A stretch of DNA of 64,000 nucleotides. Source: Desulfuromonadaceae bacterium (GTDB taxonomy: Bacteria; Desulfobacterota; Desulfuromonadia; Geobacterales; Pseudopelobacteraceae). Made by a program: the position numbers and the translations under genes. A model generated the notes under the pieces. It did not search any database, had not been told where the DNA came from, and worked only from the letters and a program-made list of their open reading frames with translations. The stretch lies in the NCBI GenBank assembly GCA_028683435.1, contig JAQUIG010000005.1, forward strand, positions 54,778-118,777, read 5' to 3'. The stretch's first letter is position 1. Each line of letters opens with the position of its first letter. Below are positions 27,124 through 36,026 of the stretch, piece after piece.

Positions 27124-29211
27124 ATGCCTGCCGACCGTTATAACAGTATGGATCTTGAACAAAAGCTTGCAGTGATAGCGTCAGAGTGGAGGGAAACATT
27201 TGATGCTATTGAGGATTCTGTCTGGCTGCTCGATATGGATCGCCGCATTATCCGCGCCAATCGGGCTTCACAGCGCATTTTCGGCAAACTGCCGCAGGAT
27301 ATCGTCGGATTGCACTGCTGTCAGGCAGTTTATGGAAAGGCTCTGCCGCGGATCGATTGTCCCTTTGAGGGCATGCTGGCAACCGGAAAACGTGCTACTG
27401 TGCAAACCAGCCTTGACAATAATTGGTACGAAGTCTCTGTTGATCCGATTTTTAACGAGCAGGGAACTATCGTCAGAGCGGCCTATATCGTAAAAAACAT
27501 CAATACTCTGAAAAAAGCCGAGGATTGCGAGCAGACCCGGGCGGGGATCCTTCTGCGGATTGCCGGCGGTGGGCCGCTCCCACAGCTGCTTTCATTTATT
27601 GCGCTCTCGATTGAAAATGGGAATCCGGGGATGCTCTGCTCGATCCTGCTGACCAGCGATGACGGTCAGCGATTGCTGCACGGTGCAGCGCCCTCTCTCC
27701 CCGATTGCTACAATATGGCCGCCGACCGGACTAAAATCGGTGAGGGGGTCGGTTCGTGCGGTACGGCAGCCTTCCGAAGGGAGCGGGTAGTTGTGGAAGA
27801 TATCGACAGCCACCCCTTCTGGAAAGATTTTGCGCCCGCTCGGGAAGCGGGGCTTCGTTCCTGCTGGTCGGAACCGATTATTTCATCCTCCGGCGCGCTG
27901 CTGGGAACCTTTGCCATCTATCTCCGTACCCCGGCAACACCGACTGAAGATGAAATCAACCTTATTCAGCAGGCGTCCGCTTTTGCCGCCATCGCTATTG
28001 AACGGAGCAAAGGTGAAGCGGAACGGGTGGAGCTGGAGCAGCTGTTGGGACAGAGTCAGAAGATGGAAGCGATCGGGCACCTGTCCGGCGGCATTGCCCA
28101 CGATTTCAACAATCTGCTGACGCCGATCCTGATCTATGCCGATATGCTTAAGCGCTCTTTACCGGATGACGAAAAGTTCCGTTCGCAACTTGACGGCATC
28201 ATCAGAGCCTCCGGCAAGGCCCGCGATCTGACGCAGCAGCTGCTCAGCTTCAGTCGCAAGCAGGTCATGAAGATGCAGGCTGTCGATCTTAACGACGTCA
28301 TCGGGTCATTTCATACGATGCTGCGCCGGACGCTGCATGCAAACATCACTCTCAATCTCCAGCTTGCCACTCTGCCGGTTGTGGTCTGTGCCGACAGCTC
28401 CAAAATCGAGCAGGTACTCCTGAATCTGGTGCTGAACGCTCAGGATGCCGTAGCCGTTAACGGCATGATTACAATTGAAACCGGGGAGACGCTGATCGAC
28501 GATGAATTTGCCCGCCGTTATCCCGGTATGAATCCGGGGCGTTACGTGCTGCTGGCATGCAGCGATAACGGTTGCGGTATGAGTGCTGAAATCATGTCGC
28601 GGATCTTTGAACCGTTTTTCTCCACCAAGGAAGTCGGCCACGGAACAGGGCTTGGGCTGGCAAATGTGTATGGTATCATCAAGCAGCACAACGGCCATGT
28701 CACCGTTGCCAGCAGTATCGGTGACGGAACTGTTTTCAAGATATACCTTCCGCTCAGTGAGGACAAACCGCACAGGATCGGGGCCGAGAGGGAGCAGGGT
28801 GGTCTTGATTATTCCGGCAGCGCCGTGATTCTGCTCGTTGAGGATAATGAGATGGTCCGCGTCATGACGAGCGATCTGCTGGAGGGGTTTGGATACACCG
28901 TTTACAGTGCGGAACACCCCGAGCGGGCGTTGGAGTTGCTGCAGCAAATAACGGGAAAGGTTGATCTGCTGATCACCGACGTGGTGATGCCCGGAATGAA
29001 CGGTCAGCAGCTTTTCCAGCGGATCAGCTCAGGCCACCCGGAAATAGACAAGGTGCTGTATATTTCCGGCTACACGAACAATGTCATTTTAACCGCTGGT
29101 GAGTTTGATGACGGGATGCCTTTTCTGCAGAAACCGTTTACGGTTGATGCGTTGATGGGCAGGATTAATGAACTGCTGGAGGCGGAACCAGCAAGATCAC
29201 TCCCCCAGTGA
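27124..29211 (+). CDS. Cytoplasmic hybrid histidine kinase (PAS-GAF-HisKA-HATPase-REC)
   Basis: 695 residues: PAS (about 20-130; contains HCCQAVYGKALPRIDCPFEG, a cysteine-rich insert), GAF (about 150-310, with GVGSCGTAAFRRERVVVEDI), HisKA with GGIAHDFNNLL, HATPase with DNGCGM and GTGLGLANVYG, and a C-terminal receiver (LLVEDNEMVR, LITDVVMPGMNG, QKPF). The GAF segment with the SCGTA motif is common in redox or small-ligand sensors. ATG 27124 follows GAGGAAGG; the TTG at 27076 overlaps the previous gene and is less likely. Ends 15 bp inside the convergent next gene. Confidence 0.9.
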   Translation: MPADRYNSMDLEQKLAVIASEWRETFDAIEDSVWLLDMDRRIIRANRASQRIFGKLPQDIVGLHCCQAVYGKALPRIDCPFEGMLATGKRATVQTSLDNNWYEVSVDPIFNEQGTIVRAAYIVKNINTLKKAEDCEQTRAGILLRIAGGGPLPQLLSFIALSIENGNPGMLCSILLTSDDGQRLLHGAAPSLPDCYNMAADRTKIGEGVGSCGTAAFRRERVVVEDIDSHPFWKDFAPAREAGLRSCWSEPIISSSGALLGTFAIYLRTPATPTEDEINLIQQASAFAAIAIERSKGEAERVELEQLLGQSQKMEAIGHLSGGIAHDFNNLLTPILIYADMLKRSLPDDEKFRSQLDGIIRASGKARDLTQQLLSFSRKQVMKMQAVDLNDVIGSFHTMLRRTLHANITLNLQLATLPVVVCADSSKIEQVLLNLVLNAQDAVAVNGMITIETGETLIDDEFARRYPGMNPGRYVLLACSDNGCGMSAEIMSRIFEPFFSTKEVGHGTGLGLANVYGIIKQHNGHVTVASSIGDGTVFKIYLPLSEDKPHRIGAEREQGGLDYSGSAVILLVEDNEMVRVMTSDLLEGFGYTVYSAEHPERALELLQQITGKVDLLITDVVMPGMNGQQLFQRISSGHPEIDKVLYISGYTNNVILTAGEFDDGMPFLQKPFTVDALMGRINELLEAEPARSLPQ

Positions 29212-30171
29212 AATAACCCTGTTTCTCCCTGACGATAATCCGTCAAATCGGAATTTACCCAGATACGCCCCGCTCCGGTAAAGCCCGGAGTCTCCCGGCG
29301 GAAGGTAGTTCGGGCTGCTGTTCGTGATTATGGCGGAGAAACGATTGAAGATACCTTCCGTACAGCGCTCTTCAGTTATCGGCAGCAGATATGCGGCAAA
29401 AGGGGCACCCCCCGGCTGAACCGGAAAGGTTGCCGCGCTGGTGCTTTCCGTAAAAGAACCTGCTGAAACACGGACCTGACGCCCGCGCGTCTCTCCGGTT
29501 ATCCGCGCGTACAGCTGCAGCCTGGCCGTCCCGTCACCAGCCGGATACAGGTTGTAATACGGCTGCCACCTCTGTTCTGCTGTTGCATAGCGGAGTGTCA
29601 CCCTGCCGCGGGGAGGAGTGACGGTTATCCGTACGGTGGTGCTGGCTGATCGGCTGTTCTTTCCGGCTTCGGTGAGGCGCGCGTCGATTCTCTTGATCTC
29701 CTGGGCTGTTTTCCGGCGCGCGGTGTAGACCGCTTCCAGCTGGGCGATTGCAAAGTCGGTGCCCTGGCGGATTCCGTGCATCGGGTCCGGATTTGCTTTG
29801 CTCTTGCGAGGCGCCTTGCCGCTCTGCGCTTTGGCAGCGGCGGTAAAAATTGCTTCGCGGGTTTCCAACGCCTGCAAACGGTCCTCCAGGCGGAGCCGCT
29901 GTTCGGCCAGCGTTTCGAGCTCCTTTTCAGCTATGCTGCCAGTCGCCGTTTTGTGTGCCTCAACAGCCAGAATCCTGGTGCCGGGGGTCGGAATTATTTT
30001 GAGCGTATGTTCCACCAGGCCGGGGGGGAGGGGAATGTCGATGGTTCCCTTTACTGCAGCGGCTTCCTGCTGGAGCAGGGCGCCATCCCGGTAGAAGGTG
30101 ATCTTGTCCTCTGCTGAAGCAGAACCGGCGAGTAAAACAATGAGATACTGGCAGATTAGTTTGATGCGCAT
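29197..30171 (-). CDS. Short exported DUF4140/DUF4139-like protein
   Basis: 324 residues with a signal peptide (MRIKLICQYLIVLLAGSASA). The part after it (ITFYRDGALLQQEAAAVKG) matches DUF4140, a coiled coil follows (about 95-165), and PYYNLYPAGDGTARLQLYAR starts a DUF4139-like beta domain. Family members (MuiA-like) are usually 500-600 residues, so the C-terminal domain here is cut down, though no frameshift is evident and the end SGAYLGKFRFDGLSSGRN still resembles the family. ATG 30171 has GGAGGAAA upstream; the frame extends to 30279 without a ribosome site. Function unknown. Confidence 0.72.
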   Translation of the reverse strand: MRIKLICQYLIVLLAGSASAEDKITFYRDGALLQQEAAAVKGTIDIPLPPGLVEHTLKIIPTPGTRILAVEAHKTATGSIAEKELETLAEQRLRLEDRLQALETREAIFTAAAKAQSGKAPRKSKANPDPMHGIRQGTDFAIAQLEAVYTARRKTAQEIKRIDARLTEAGKNSRSASTTVRITVTPPRGRVTLRYATAEQRWQPYYNLYPAGDGTARLQLYARITGETRGRQVRVSAGSFTESTSAATFPVQPGGAPFAAYLLPITEERCTEGIFNRFSAIITNSSPNYLPPGDSGLYRSGAYLGKFRFDGLSSGRNRVISLGE

Positions 30172-30284
30172 GTAGTTTCCTCCGGGGCGGGCGTGGGCTG
30201 TTTCTTCTGGGATGGCAGCGATGCTGTTGCGCATAACCGCTACGACGTTTATAGTTGCACAAAACGTTCTGAAAGGCACCTGGC

Positions 30285-31826
30285 ATGGAACACGATGTAG
30301 ATGCGGAAGTATCGGTCAAAGACATAGTCAATTTTCATGTAAAAATCAATGACTCATCCAAGGCGAAGAAGAATATTGCCCGCCTTTCGGCTAAAGACAA
30401 GGCTGCGGCTTTTGAAATAATCGCCTCGTCCTCTGCCGGTCGTGACTTCCGGATCGATGTGGCGCGCTACTTTATTTATGATCTGGATGCCGTCGTGCGT
30501 AGAAAAGCGGAACGCTTTATGGAGGATCTGGTGCCAGACTGGGTCACCGATCCGGCGGAAAGTATCCTGAAACTGCTTAAATCTGCTGACGGCAAGGGGA
30601 CCTCAAGCAGGAATGCCGCCGTCAGGTTCCTCTTCGGGATTATAGATGCGGGCAGCCTGCGTGAAACCTTCACCACGCTTCTTAACAGTCGTAACCGTGA
30701 GCATATGGCCGAAATTCTGGCAATCGTCGAGGATTATATCGATTCATCCTCCAGTGAGAGCGAACAGGTAAAAATATTTGACGCCTGCCTTGATATTGTC
30801 ATGTCGGATGATATCGACCACCGGATCAAGCATCACGCCTCCAACCTGCTGAGTGCTTTTTTCAAAAAAGTTCAGTCTACCAATCTGGGTGAAACCCTGC
30901 GGCGTAAATACATTGAAAAACAGGTGAATAAGGCCGAGGGGGTGTACCGCTACCTTTGCAGCGGAGCTTCCGGGTTGAACAGTACGTTTCTGGACGATCT
31001 CTTAAGTCCGCTGAAGGATGCCGGCAGCCATTATCAGCTCCAGATTCTGGCCTATTTCAGATCAGTAATGGAAAAGACCAAGGATCCGGAAGAGTCAGAC
31101 ATGGTTCTTGACACCTACCCGAATTACTGGAATCAGGAAGAACCACCCAAGGAGGAAAAAATTCGCTCCATCTGCGGCAGGATCCTGCGGGCTGTTGATG
31201 AATTATGGGACGAGACCGAAGATCAGCAGGTCCGTGCACTGATTGTCCAGATTCGTTTCGGTGAATATTCCAACAAGCGTGATCTGCTGGAACAGATTCG
31301 CTCGAAGGCCGAGGATTCGACTCTTACATCGGTGGCCCGTGAAAAACTGGCCCTTATGCTGCGCTGTTTTCTTCATCCGGATGGGCCAGACGTCCTGAAG
31401 TTACCGGCAGCGCAGCTGCTGCTGTTTAAAATCGGAGATCCCGCAAGCCGCCTGGCGGCTCTCGACTATCTTGCTTTCTATCTTGAGAACAAGGATTTGA
31501 ATTATGCCGAACGGGGGAGCATTGTGACGGTCATAGAGTCGCTCCTCGCTGAAAAGCATCTTGGCGAACCGATCCGAGACAAGGCCCGCTATCTGCTCTT
31601 TCTTGCTGATCCGAGGCGTATTGAGAGTGAGGAAGAGCAAAAATCTCTGCTCGGTTATCTGCGGAGTATCGTCGAAGGGGAGGGGTTTGCCGGTCAGAAT
31701 GCGGAAAAACGGGTGCTTGAGGCTTTAGGTGTGTTTTCGGATATGGCAATACCCAACGAGAAATTAAAAAAAGCGGCGCAGTATCTGGAGTTCAAGATAA
31801 AAAACCTCAGGAGCCCCGCGAACTAA
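30285..31826 (+). CDS. Large alpha-helical repeat protein of unknown function
   Basis: 513 residues, almost wholly predicted helical and rich in charged residues, without signal peptide or membrane segments. Helical pairs such as VRRKAERFMEDLV, DHRIKHHASNLLSAFFKK and PIRDKARYLLFLADPR suggest a HEAT-like solenoid. I do not recognise a named family. ATG start 30285 is divergent from the DUF4139-like gene by 113 bp. The last 20 bp overlap the mnmA 3' end on the other strand. A scaffold role is a guess. Confidence 0.7.
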   Translation: MEHDVDAEVSVKDIVNFHVKINDSSKAKKNIARLSAKDKAAAFEIIASSSAGRDFRIDVARYFIYDLDAVVRRKAERFMEDLVPDWVTDPAESILKLLKSADGKGTSSRNAAVRFLFGIIDAGSLRETFTTLLNSRNREHMAEILAIVEDYIDSSSSESEQVKIFDACLDIVMSDDIDHRIKHHASNLLSAFFKKVQSTNLGETLRRKYIEKQVNKAEGVYRYLCSGASGLNSTFLDDLLSPLKDAGSHYQLQILAYFRSVMEKTKDPEESDMVLDTYPNYWNQEEPPKEEKIRSICGRILRAVDELWDETEDQQVRALIVQIRFGEYSNKRDLLEQIRSKAEDSTLTSVAREKLALMLRCFLHPDGPDVLKLPAAQLLLFKIGDPASRLAALDYLAFYLENKDLNYAERGSIVTVIESLLAEKHLGEPIRDKARYLLFLADPRRIESEEEQKSLLGYLRSIVEGEGFAGQNAEKRVLEALGVFSDMAIPNEKLKKAAQYLEFKIKNLRSPAN

Positions 31827-32865
31827 CGATCCGCCCGCCGCCGAGGACTTCATCACCACGGTAGAAAACCAGTGCCTGTCCGGGGGTGATCGCTTTCTGC
31901 GGCTGGTCAAAGCTGACTTCGCAGTTATCACCTGCCAGCAGCCGCACCTGACAGTTCACCGGCTGGTGACGGTAGCGGATCTTGCAGGTCGCAGTGAACT
32001 CCTCCGCCTCAGGCGTACCGATCCAGCTCACCTCTTCTGCCAGCAAACCGGCCGCATATACATGCTGCTGCTCCCCTACCAGCACGACATTACGCCCGGC
32101 ATCAATCGCCGCTACATACAACGGTTCGCTCCAGGCGACCCCCAACCCCTTGCGCTGACCGATCGTGTAGCGGTATGTGCCGTGATGGCGTCCGACGATT
32201 TGTCCGTTCAGATGGATGATGTCGCCATCGGCCGCGCCTAACTCTCCGCTCCCTTCCAGAAAAGCGACATAATCATCATGCGGAATGAAGCATACCTCCT
32301 GGCTGTCGCCCTTCTCCGCTACCGGAAGAGCGAATTCACGCGCCATCCGGCGCACATCCTCCTTGGTTTCGACAGTGCCGAGCGGGAAGATGACCTGCCG
32401 CAGCTGCTGCTGGGTCAGCGTGTAGAGGAAGTACGACTGGTCCTTGCGGGCGTTGACGGCCATGCGCAGATGGCAGGTGCCGTCCGGATCGACCGTTTTT
32501 CTGGCGTAATGTCCGGTTGCGAGCAGTTCGGCCCCCAGTTCACGGGCCTTCTCAAGTAGCAGTCCGAATTTTATGTAGCGGTTGCAGCGGACACACGGGT
32601 TGGGCGTGTGTCCGGCCCGGTATTCTTTGATGAAGTCGTCGATGACCAACTCGTTGAAATCCGGGGTAAAGTCGGCAACGTGGTGCGGGATCTCCATCTG
32701 GCTGGCCACGACGGCGGCCTCGTGTACGGCCGTACCGACACTGCAGTCGTGCGGCGCAAAGAGGCTCATGGTGATGCCGATGACATCATGCCCCTGCTGT
32801 TTTAACAGCGCGGCGGTGACGGATGAATCGACACCGCCGCTCATGGCTACGGCAATGATGCTCAT
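31807..32865 (-). CDS. mnmA: tRNA-specific 2-thiouridylase
   Basis: Adds sulfur to U34 of Lys, Glu and Gln tRNAs. PP-loop MSGGVDSSVTAALL at residues 8-21, catalytic cysteines in NPCVRCNRYIKFG and DSQEVCFIP, and the C-terminal beta barrel (CKIRYRHQPVNCQV). 352 residues, normal length. ATG 32865 overlaps the ThiF-like stop by 4 bp, so it is the last gene of the sulfur operon. Overlaps a convergent gene by 20 bp. Confidence 0.95.
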   Translation of the reverse strand: MSIIAVAMSGGVDSSVTAALLKQQGHDVIGITMSLFAPHDCSVGTAVHEAAVVASQMEIPHHVADFTPDFNELVIDDFIKEYRAGHTPNPCVRCNRYIKFGLLLEKARELGAELLATGHYARKTVDPDGTCHLRMAVNARKDQSYFLYTLTQQQLRQVIFPLGTVETKEDVRRMAREFALPVAEKGDSQEVCFIPHDDYVAFLEGSGELGAADGDIIHLNGQIVGRHHGTYRYTIGQRKGLGVAWSEPLYVAAIDAGRNVVLVGEQQHVYAAGLLAEEVSWIGTPEAEEFTATCKIRYRHQPVNCQVRLLAGDNCEVSFDQPQKAITPGQALVFYRGDEVLGGGRIVSSRGS

Positions 32866-33665
32866 AGATCTTCTCCCAGAATAAGCCGTACCACCTGATT
32901 GGCCTGATGATGTGCGGCGATGCCGACACGGGGAGCCATCAGGCCGTTGCCCGGCTCAGCTTCCGATACGGAATCCCCTGTCAGGTAGAGGCGCCGTGAA
33001 ACTTTGCGCGTTGTAATGCTGTTGTTCGGCCCGTATCCGGCTACCCCGGAAGCGGCTATAACGGTGCAGTCCGGCATCGATTCGAGGACGCTGTTTACCA
33101 GCATCGCCTTCATGTCGGCGCGGTCAAAGGCTTCAACCACGATCCGGCAGCCGGAGAAAACAGCCGGGATATTCTCCGGGCCTAGCAGCAGGCGATGCGC
33201 TTCAACGGTTACGTACGGATTGATGCGGAGGAGGTTGCAGGCCAGCGCCTCGACTTTATAGCTCCCTATCTGGTCGATAAAATACTGCTGCCGATTGAGG
33301 TTTGATGGCTCCACGACGTCAAAGTCTGCGATGATCAGTCTGCCGACGCCGACCCGTGCCAGTGCCACCGCCACCGCCGAACCGAGCCCTCCCACGCCGG
33401 CAATGCCGACTGATGCCCGCTTGAGGCGTGCATGGACGCCTGGCGTGTGCCGGGACGCCATCAACCCCTCCAGATCCTCCTCCGTTGGCACTTCACCTCG
33501 CCGGATCAGAAACAGTTCGTCACCGTCGTTCAGCTCAGTGTCCGCCACAGCCGGAAAGCCGTTCAGGATCAGGATGTCGGCACCGGCTTTGTGGCGCTCC
33601 GCAACGGCTCCGAGCGTCAGCCCCCCCTCAATAACAGCCGCTTTCTCGTTGATACGGATCCTCAT
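32862..33665 (-). CDS. thiF: ThiS-like/ThiF fusion: sulfur-carrier adenylyltransferase
   Basis: 267 residues. Residues 1-62 have the ThiS/MoaD beta-grasp pattern (MRIRINEKAAVIEGG, ILILNGFPAVADTELNDGDE) but lack the terminal Gly-Gly needed for adenylation. Residues about 80-267 are a ThiF/MoeB-type E1-like domain: GVGGLGSAVAVALARVGVG nucleotide site, ADFDVVEPSNLNRQQY, and GNGLMAPRVGIAA. No CxxC zinc pairs are visible, which fits ThiF family 2. It sits between two Cys/Met PLP genes and mnmA, so it may charge a sulfur carrier for cysteine, homocysteine or thiamine rather than thiamine alone. Confidence 0.82.
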   Translation of the reverse strand: MRIRINEKAAVIEGGLTLGAVAERHKAGADILILNGFPAVADTELNDGDELFLIRRGEVPTEEDLEGLMASRHTPGVHARLKRASVGIAGVGGLGSAVAVALARVGVGRLIIADFDVVEPSNLNRQQYFIDQIGSYKVEALACNLLRINPYVTVEAHRLLLGPENIPAVFSGCRIVVEAFDRADMKAMLVNSVLESMPDCTVIAASGVAGYGPNNSITTRKVSRRLYLTGDSVSEAEPGNGLMAPRVGIAAHHQANQVVRLILGEDL

Positions 33666-33670
33666 CCCGT

Positions 33671-34804
33671 CTACCCCATCGCACGCTGAAGATCGGCGAT
33701 CAGATCGTCCGGGTCTTCCAGGCCGACCGAGAGCCGTACCAGCGTATCGGTGATCCCTTTGCGCTCCCGCTCTTCTTTTGGCACCGAGGCGTGCGACATT
33801 CTTGCCGGATAGGAAATGATGCTTTCAACCCCGCCAAGGCTGACGGCAAAGGCCGCCAGATGGGAGTTCTCCAGTAGTCGCTTGGTCGTCTCATAGGAAT
33901 CGAGTTCAAACGAAAAGACCGCTCCCGGACCATCGGCCTGGGCATTGTGGATGGCATGACCTGGATGCTCGGGAAGCCCCGGATAATGGACGGCAGTAAC
34001 GCGCGGATGCGCTTTAAGCCACGTAACAATCTTGAGTGTATTGAGCTGGCTCTGGTCCATCCTGACCTTGAGGGTCTTGACACCGCGCAGCGTCAGGAAC
34101 GAATCCTGCGGGCCGAGCCCGGTTCCGAAGGCATTCTGGATGTAGCGGATGCGCTGGCCCAGTTCCTTGTTCCTGACCACGGCGAAGCCGCACAGGACAT
34201 CGCTGTGACCGTTGATGAACTTGGTGCCGCTGTGCAGGACGATATCACAACCGAGTTCCAGCGGCCGCTGCAGGTAGGGGGTCATGAAGGTATTGTCAAC
34301 CAAGGTGATGATGCCGTGCCGGTGGGCGATATCAGCCGCACCGCGTAGGTCGGTGACCTTCAGGAGCGGGTTCGATGGGGTTTCGAGATAGATAGCCTTT
34401 GTCTCAGGACGGACGGCGGCTTCAATAGCCGCCAGGTCGGTAGCATCGACAAACGTGGAGGTGATCCCCATGCGGCTGAATATGGTCGAGAGCACCCGGT
34501 AGGCGCCGCCGTAGACATCGTCGCAGACAACCAGATGGTCGCCCGGGGAAAAGATCATCAGTGTGGTGGAGATCGCGGCCATCCCGGAAGCGAAGGCCAG
34601 GCAGCGCGTACCACTTTCCAGTACGGCTATCGTCTCTTCAAGAGCCTCTCTGGTCGGATTGTCGCCACGGGCGTAGTCATATTTACTGAAATGGTCGACC
34701 GAGGTCTGACGATAGGTCGATATCTGGTAGATCGGCACCCCGAGCGCCCCGGTCTGCGGGTCAATCGTTGGTCCGCCGTGGATCAGTTTTGTTGCAAGTT
34801 TCAT
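33671..34804 (-). CDS. Cys/Met metabolism PLP enzyme (cystathionine synthase/lyase family), copy 1
   Basis: 377 residues of the trans-sulfuration family (cystathionine gamma-synthase, beta/gamma-lyase, O-acyl-homoserine sulfhydrylase). PLP lysine in LHSGTKFINGHSD, substrate loop YARGDNPTREALEE and GGVESIISYPARMSHASVP. The C-terminal SVGLEDPDDLIADL is typical. ATG 34804 with AAGGAG eight bases upstream is preferred over the GTG at 34813. The precise reaction cannot be read from sequence. Twelve bp from the next upstream gene, a paralogue. Confidence 0.88.
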   Translation of the reverse strand: MKLATKLIHGGPTIDPQTGALGVPIYQISTYRQTSVDHFSKYDYARGDNPTREALEETIAVLESGTRCLAFASGMAAISTTLMIFSPGDHLVVCDDVYGGAYRVLSTIFSRMGITSTFVDATDLAAIEAAVRPETKAIYLETPSNPLLKVTDLRGAADIAHRHGIITLVDNTFMTPYLQRPLELGCDIVLHSGTKFINGHSDVLCGFAVVRNKELGQRIRYIQNAFGTGLGPQDSFLTLRGVKTLKVRMDQSQLNTLKIVTWLKAHPRVTAVHYPGLPEHPGHAIHNAQADGPGAVFSFELDSYETTKRLLENSHLAAFAVSLGGVESIISYPARMSHASVPKEERERKGITDTLVRLSVGLEDPDDLIADLQRAMG

Positions 34805-34816
34805 GGTCGTCACTCC

Positions 34817-35953
34817 TTATCTCTCCAGTGCCTGCCGCAGATCCTCAATCAGGTCATCGCAATCCTCTATTCCGACCGACAGACGGAGCAGTACGTTGTT
34901 GATCCCCAATCTGGCCCGCAATTCAGGCGGGATGTCGGCATGGGTCTGTACCTCGGGGAAGGTTATCAGGCTTTCAACACCACCGAGACTTTCGGCAAAC
35001 GAGATCAGTTTCGTCTCCAGTAGAATCTGTTCGACCAGCGCGTAATTGTCAACCTCAAAAGCGATCATTGCACCGAAACCGCGCGATTCCTGACTCATCA
35101 GGGCATGATTGGGGTGATCCTTTAGACCGGGGTAATATACTTTAGTTGTGCGGGGGTGTGCTGCCAGCCATTCAGCGATTCGCCCGGCATTCAACTGCTG
35201 GCGGTCCATCCTGATCCCGAGGGTCTTGATGCCACGGATTGTCAGCCACGAGTCCTGTGGCCCCAGGACGGCACCGACCGAGTTTTGATGGAAGTACACT
35301 TTTTCGGCAAGCTGTGGGTCTTTGACCGTCACAACACCGGCTACGGTGTCGTTGTGCCCGGCAAGGTATTTGGTCGCACTGTAGACGGCGATATCGGCTC
35401 CCAGGTCGAGCGGTCGGAGCAGGTAAGGTGTCAGAAAGGTGTTGTCGGCAATTAAAAGCAAATTGTTCTCTTTACAGATGGTTGAGAAAACCGACAAATC
35501 GGCGAATTTAAGGAGCGGATTGGTGAGCGTTTCGACAAAAACGGCTTTTGTGGAAGGGCGGATTGCTGAACATACCGCCTGGGTGTTAGTGGTGTCTACA
35601 TAGCTGAAGGAGAGGCCGTACTGGCCGAAAATCTTGTCAAACAGGCGGCAGGTGCCGCCGTAGAGGTCTTCGGTTACGATCAGGTGGTCACCTGATTTGA
35701 AAAGCAGCAGCAGGTTGGCGATGGCCGCCATGCCGGATGAATAGGCGAAACCACGGGCTGCACCATCTAGTCGTGCGATGCCGTCCTCCAGTGCCTGCCG
35801 GGTCGGATTGCCAGAACGGCTGTAATCATAACCGGTACTTTGACCGAGTCCCGGATGTCTGTAGGTGGCGGTCTGATAGATAGGAACGGTGACCGCTCCG
35901 GTACGTATATCCCATTCAAGTCCGATCTGTACCGCCTGAGTTGCAATGTTCAT
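34817..35953 (-). CDS. Cys/Met metabolism PLP enzyme, copy 2
   Basis: 378-residue paralogue of the next gene, with the same order of motifs: YDYSRSGNPTRQALED, PLP lysine in VYSATKYLAGHND, and SLGGVESLITFPEVQTHADIP. Where copy 1 has PARMSHASVP this one has PEVQTHADIP, a difference near the substrate site that suggests a different reaction (one synthase, one lyase). ATG 35953 follows GGAGGGC; the frame to 35974 is not needed. Lies 73 bp after cysK. Confidence 0.88.
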   Translation of the reverse strand: MNIATQAVQIGLEWDIRTGAVTVPIYQTATYRHPGLGQSTGYDYSRSGNPTRQALEDGIARLDGAARGFAYSSGMAAIANLLLLFKSGDHLIVTEDLYGGTCRLFDKIFGQYGLSFSYVDTTNTQAVCSAIRPSTKAVFVETLTNPLLKFADLSVFSTICKENNLLLIADNTFLTPYLLRPLDLGADIAVYSATKYLAGHNDTVAGVVTVKDPQLAEKVYFHQNSVGAVLGPQDSWLTIRGIKTLGIRMDRQQLNAGRIAEWLAAHPRTTKVYYPGLKDHPNHALMSQESRGFGAMIAFEVDNYALVEQILLETKLISFAESLGGVESLITFPEVQTHADIPPELRARLGINNVLLRLSVGIEDCDDLIEDLRQALER

Positions 35954-36026
35954 GGTGCCCTCCAATAGGTGCAAGATGTTGCAGGTACTCAGTTGTTGAA
36001 GTTACGTACGGTTGTGCTGAAATTGA

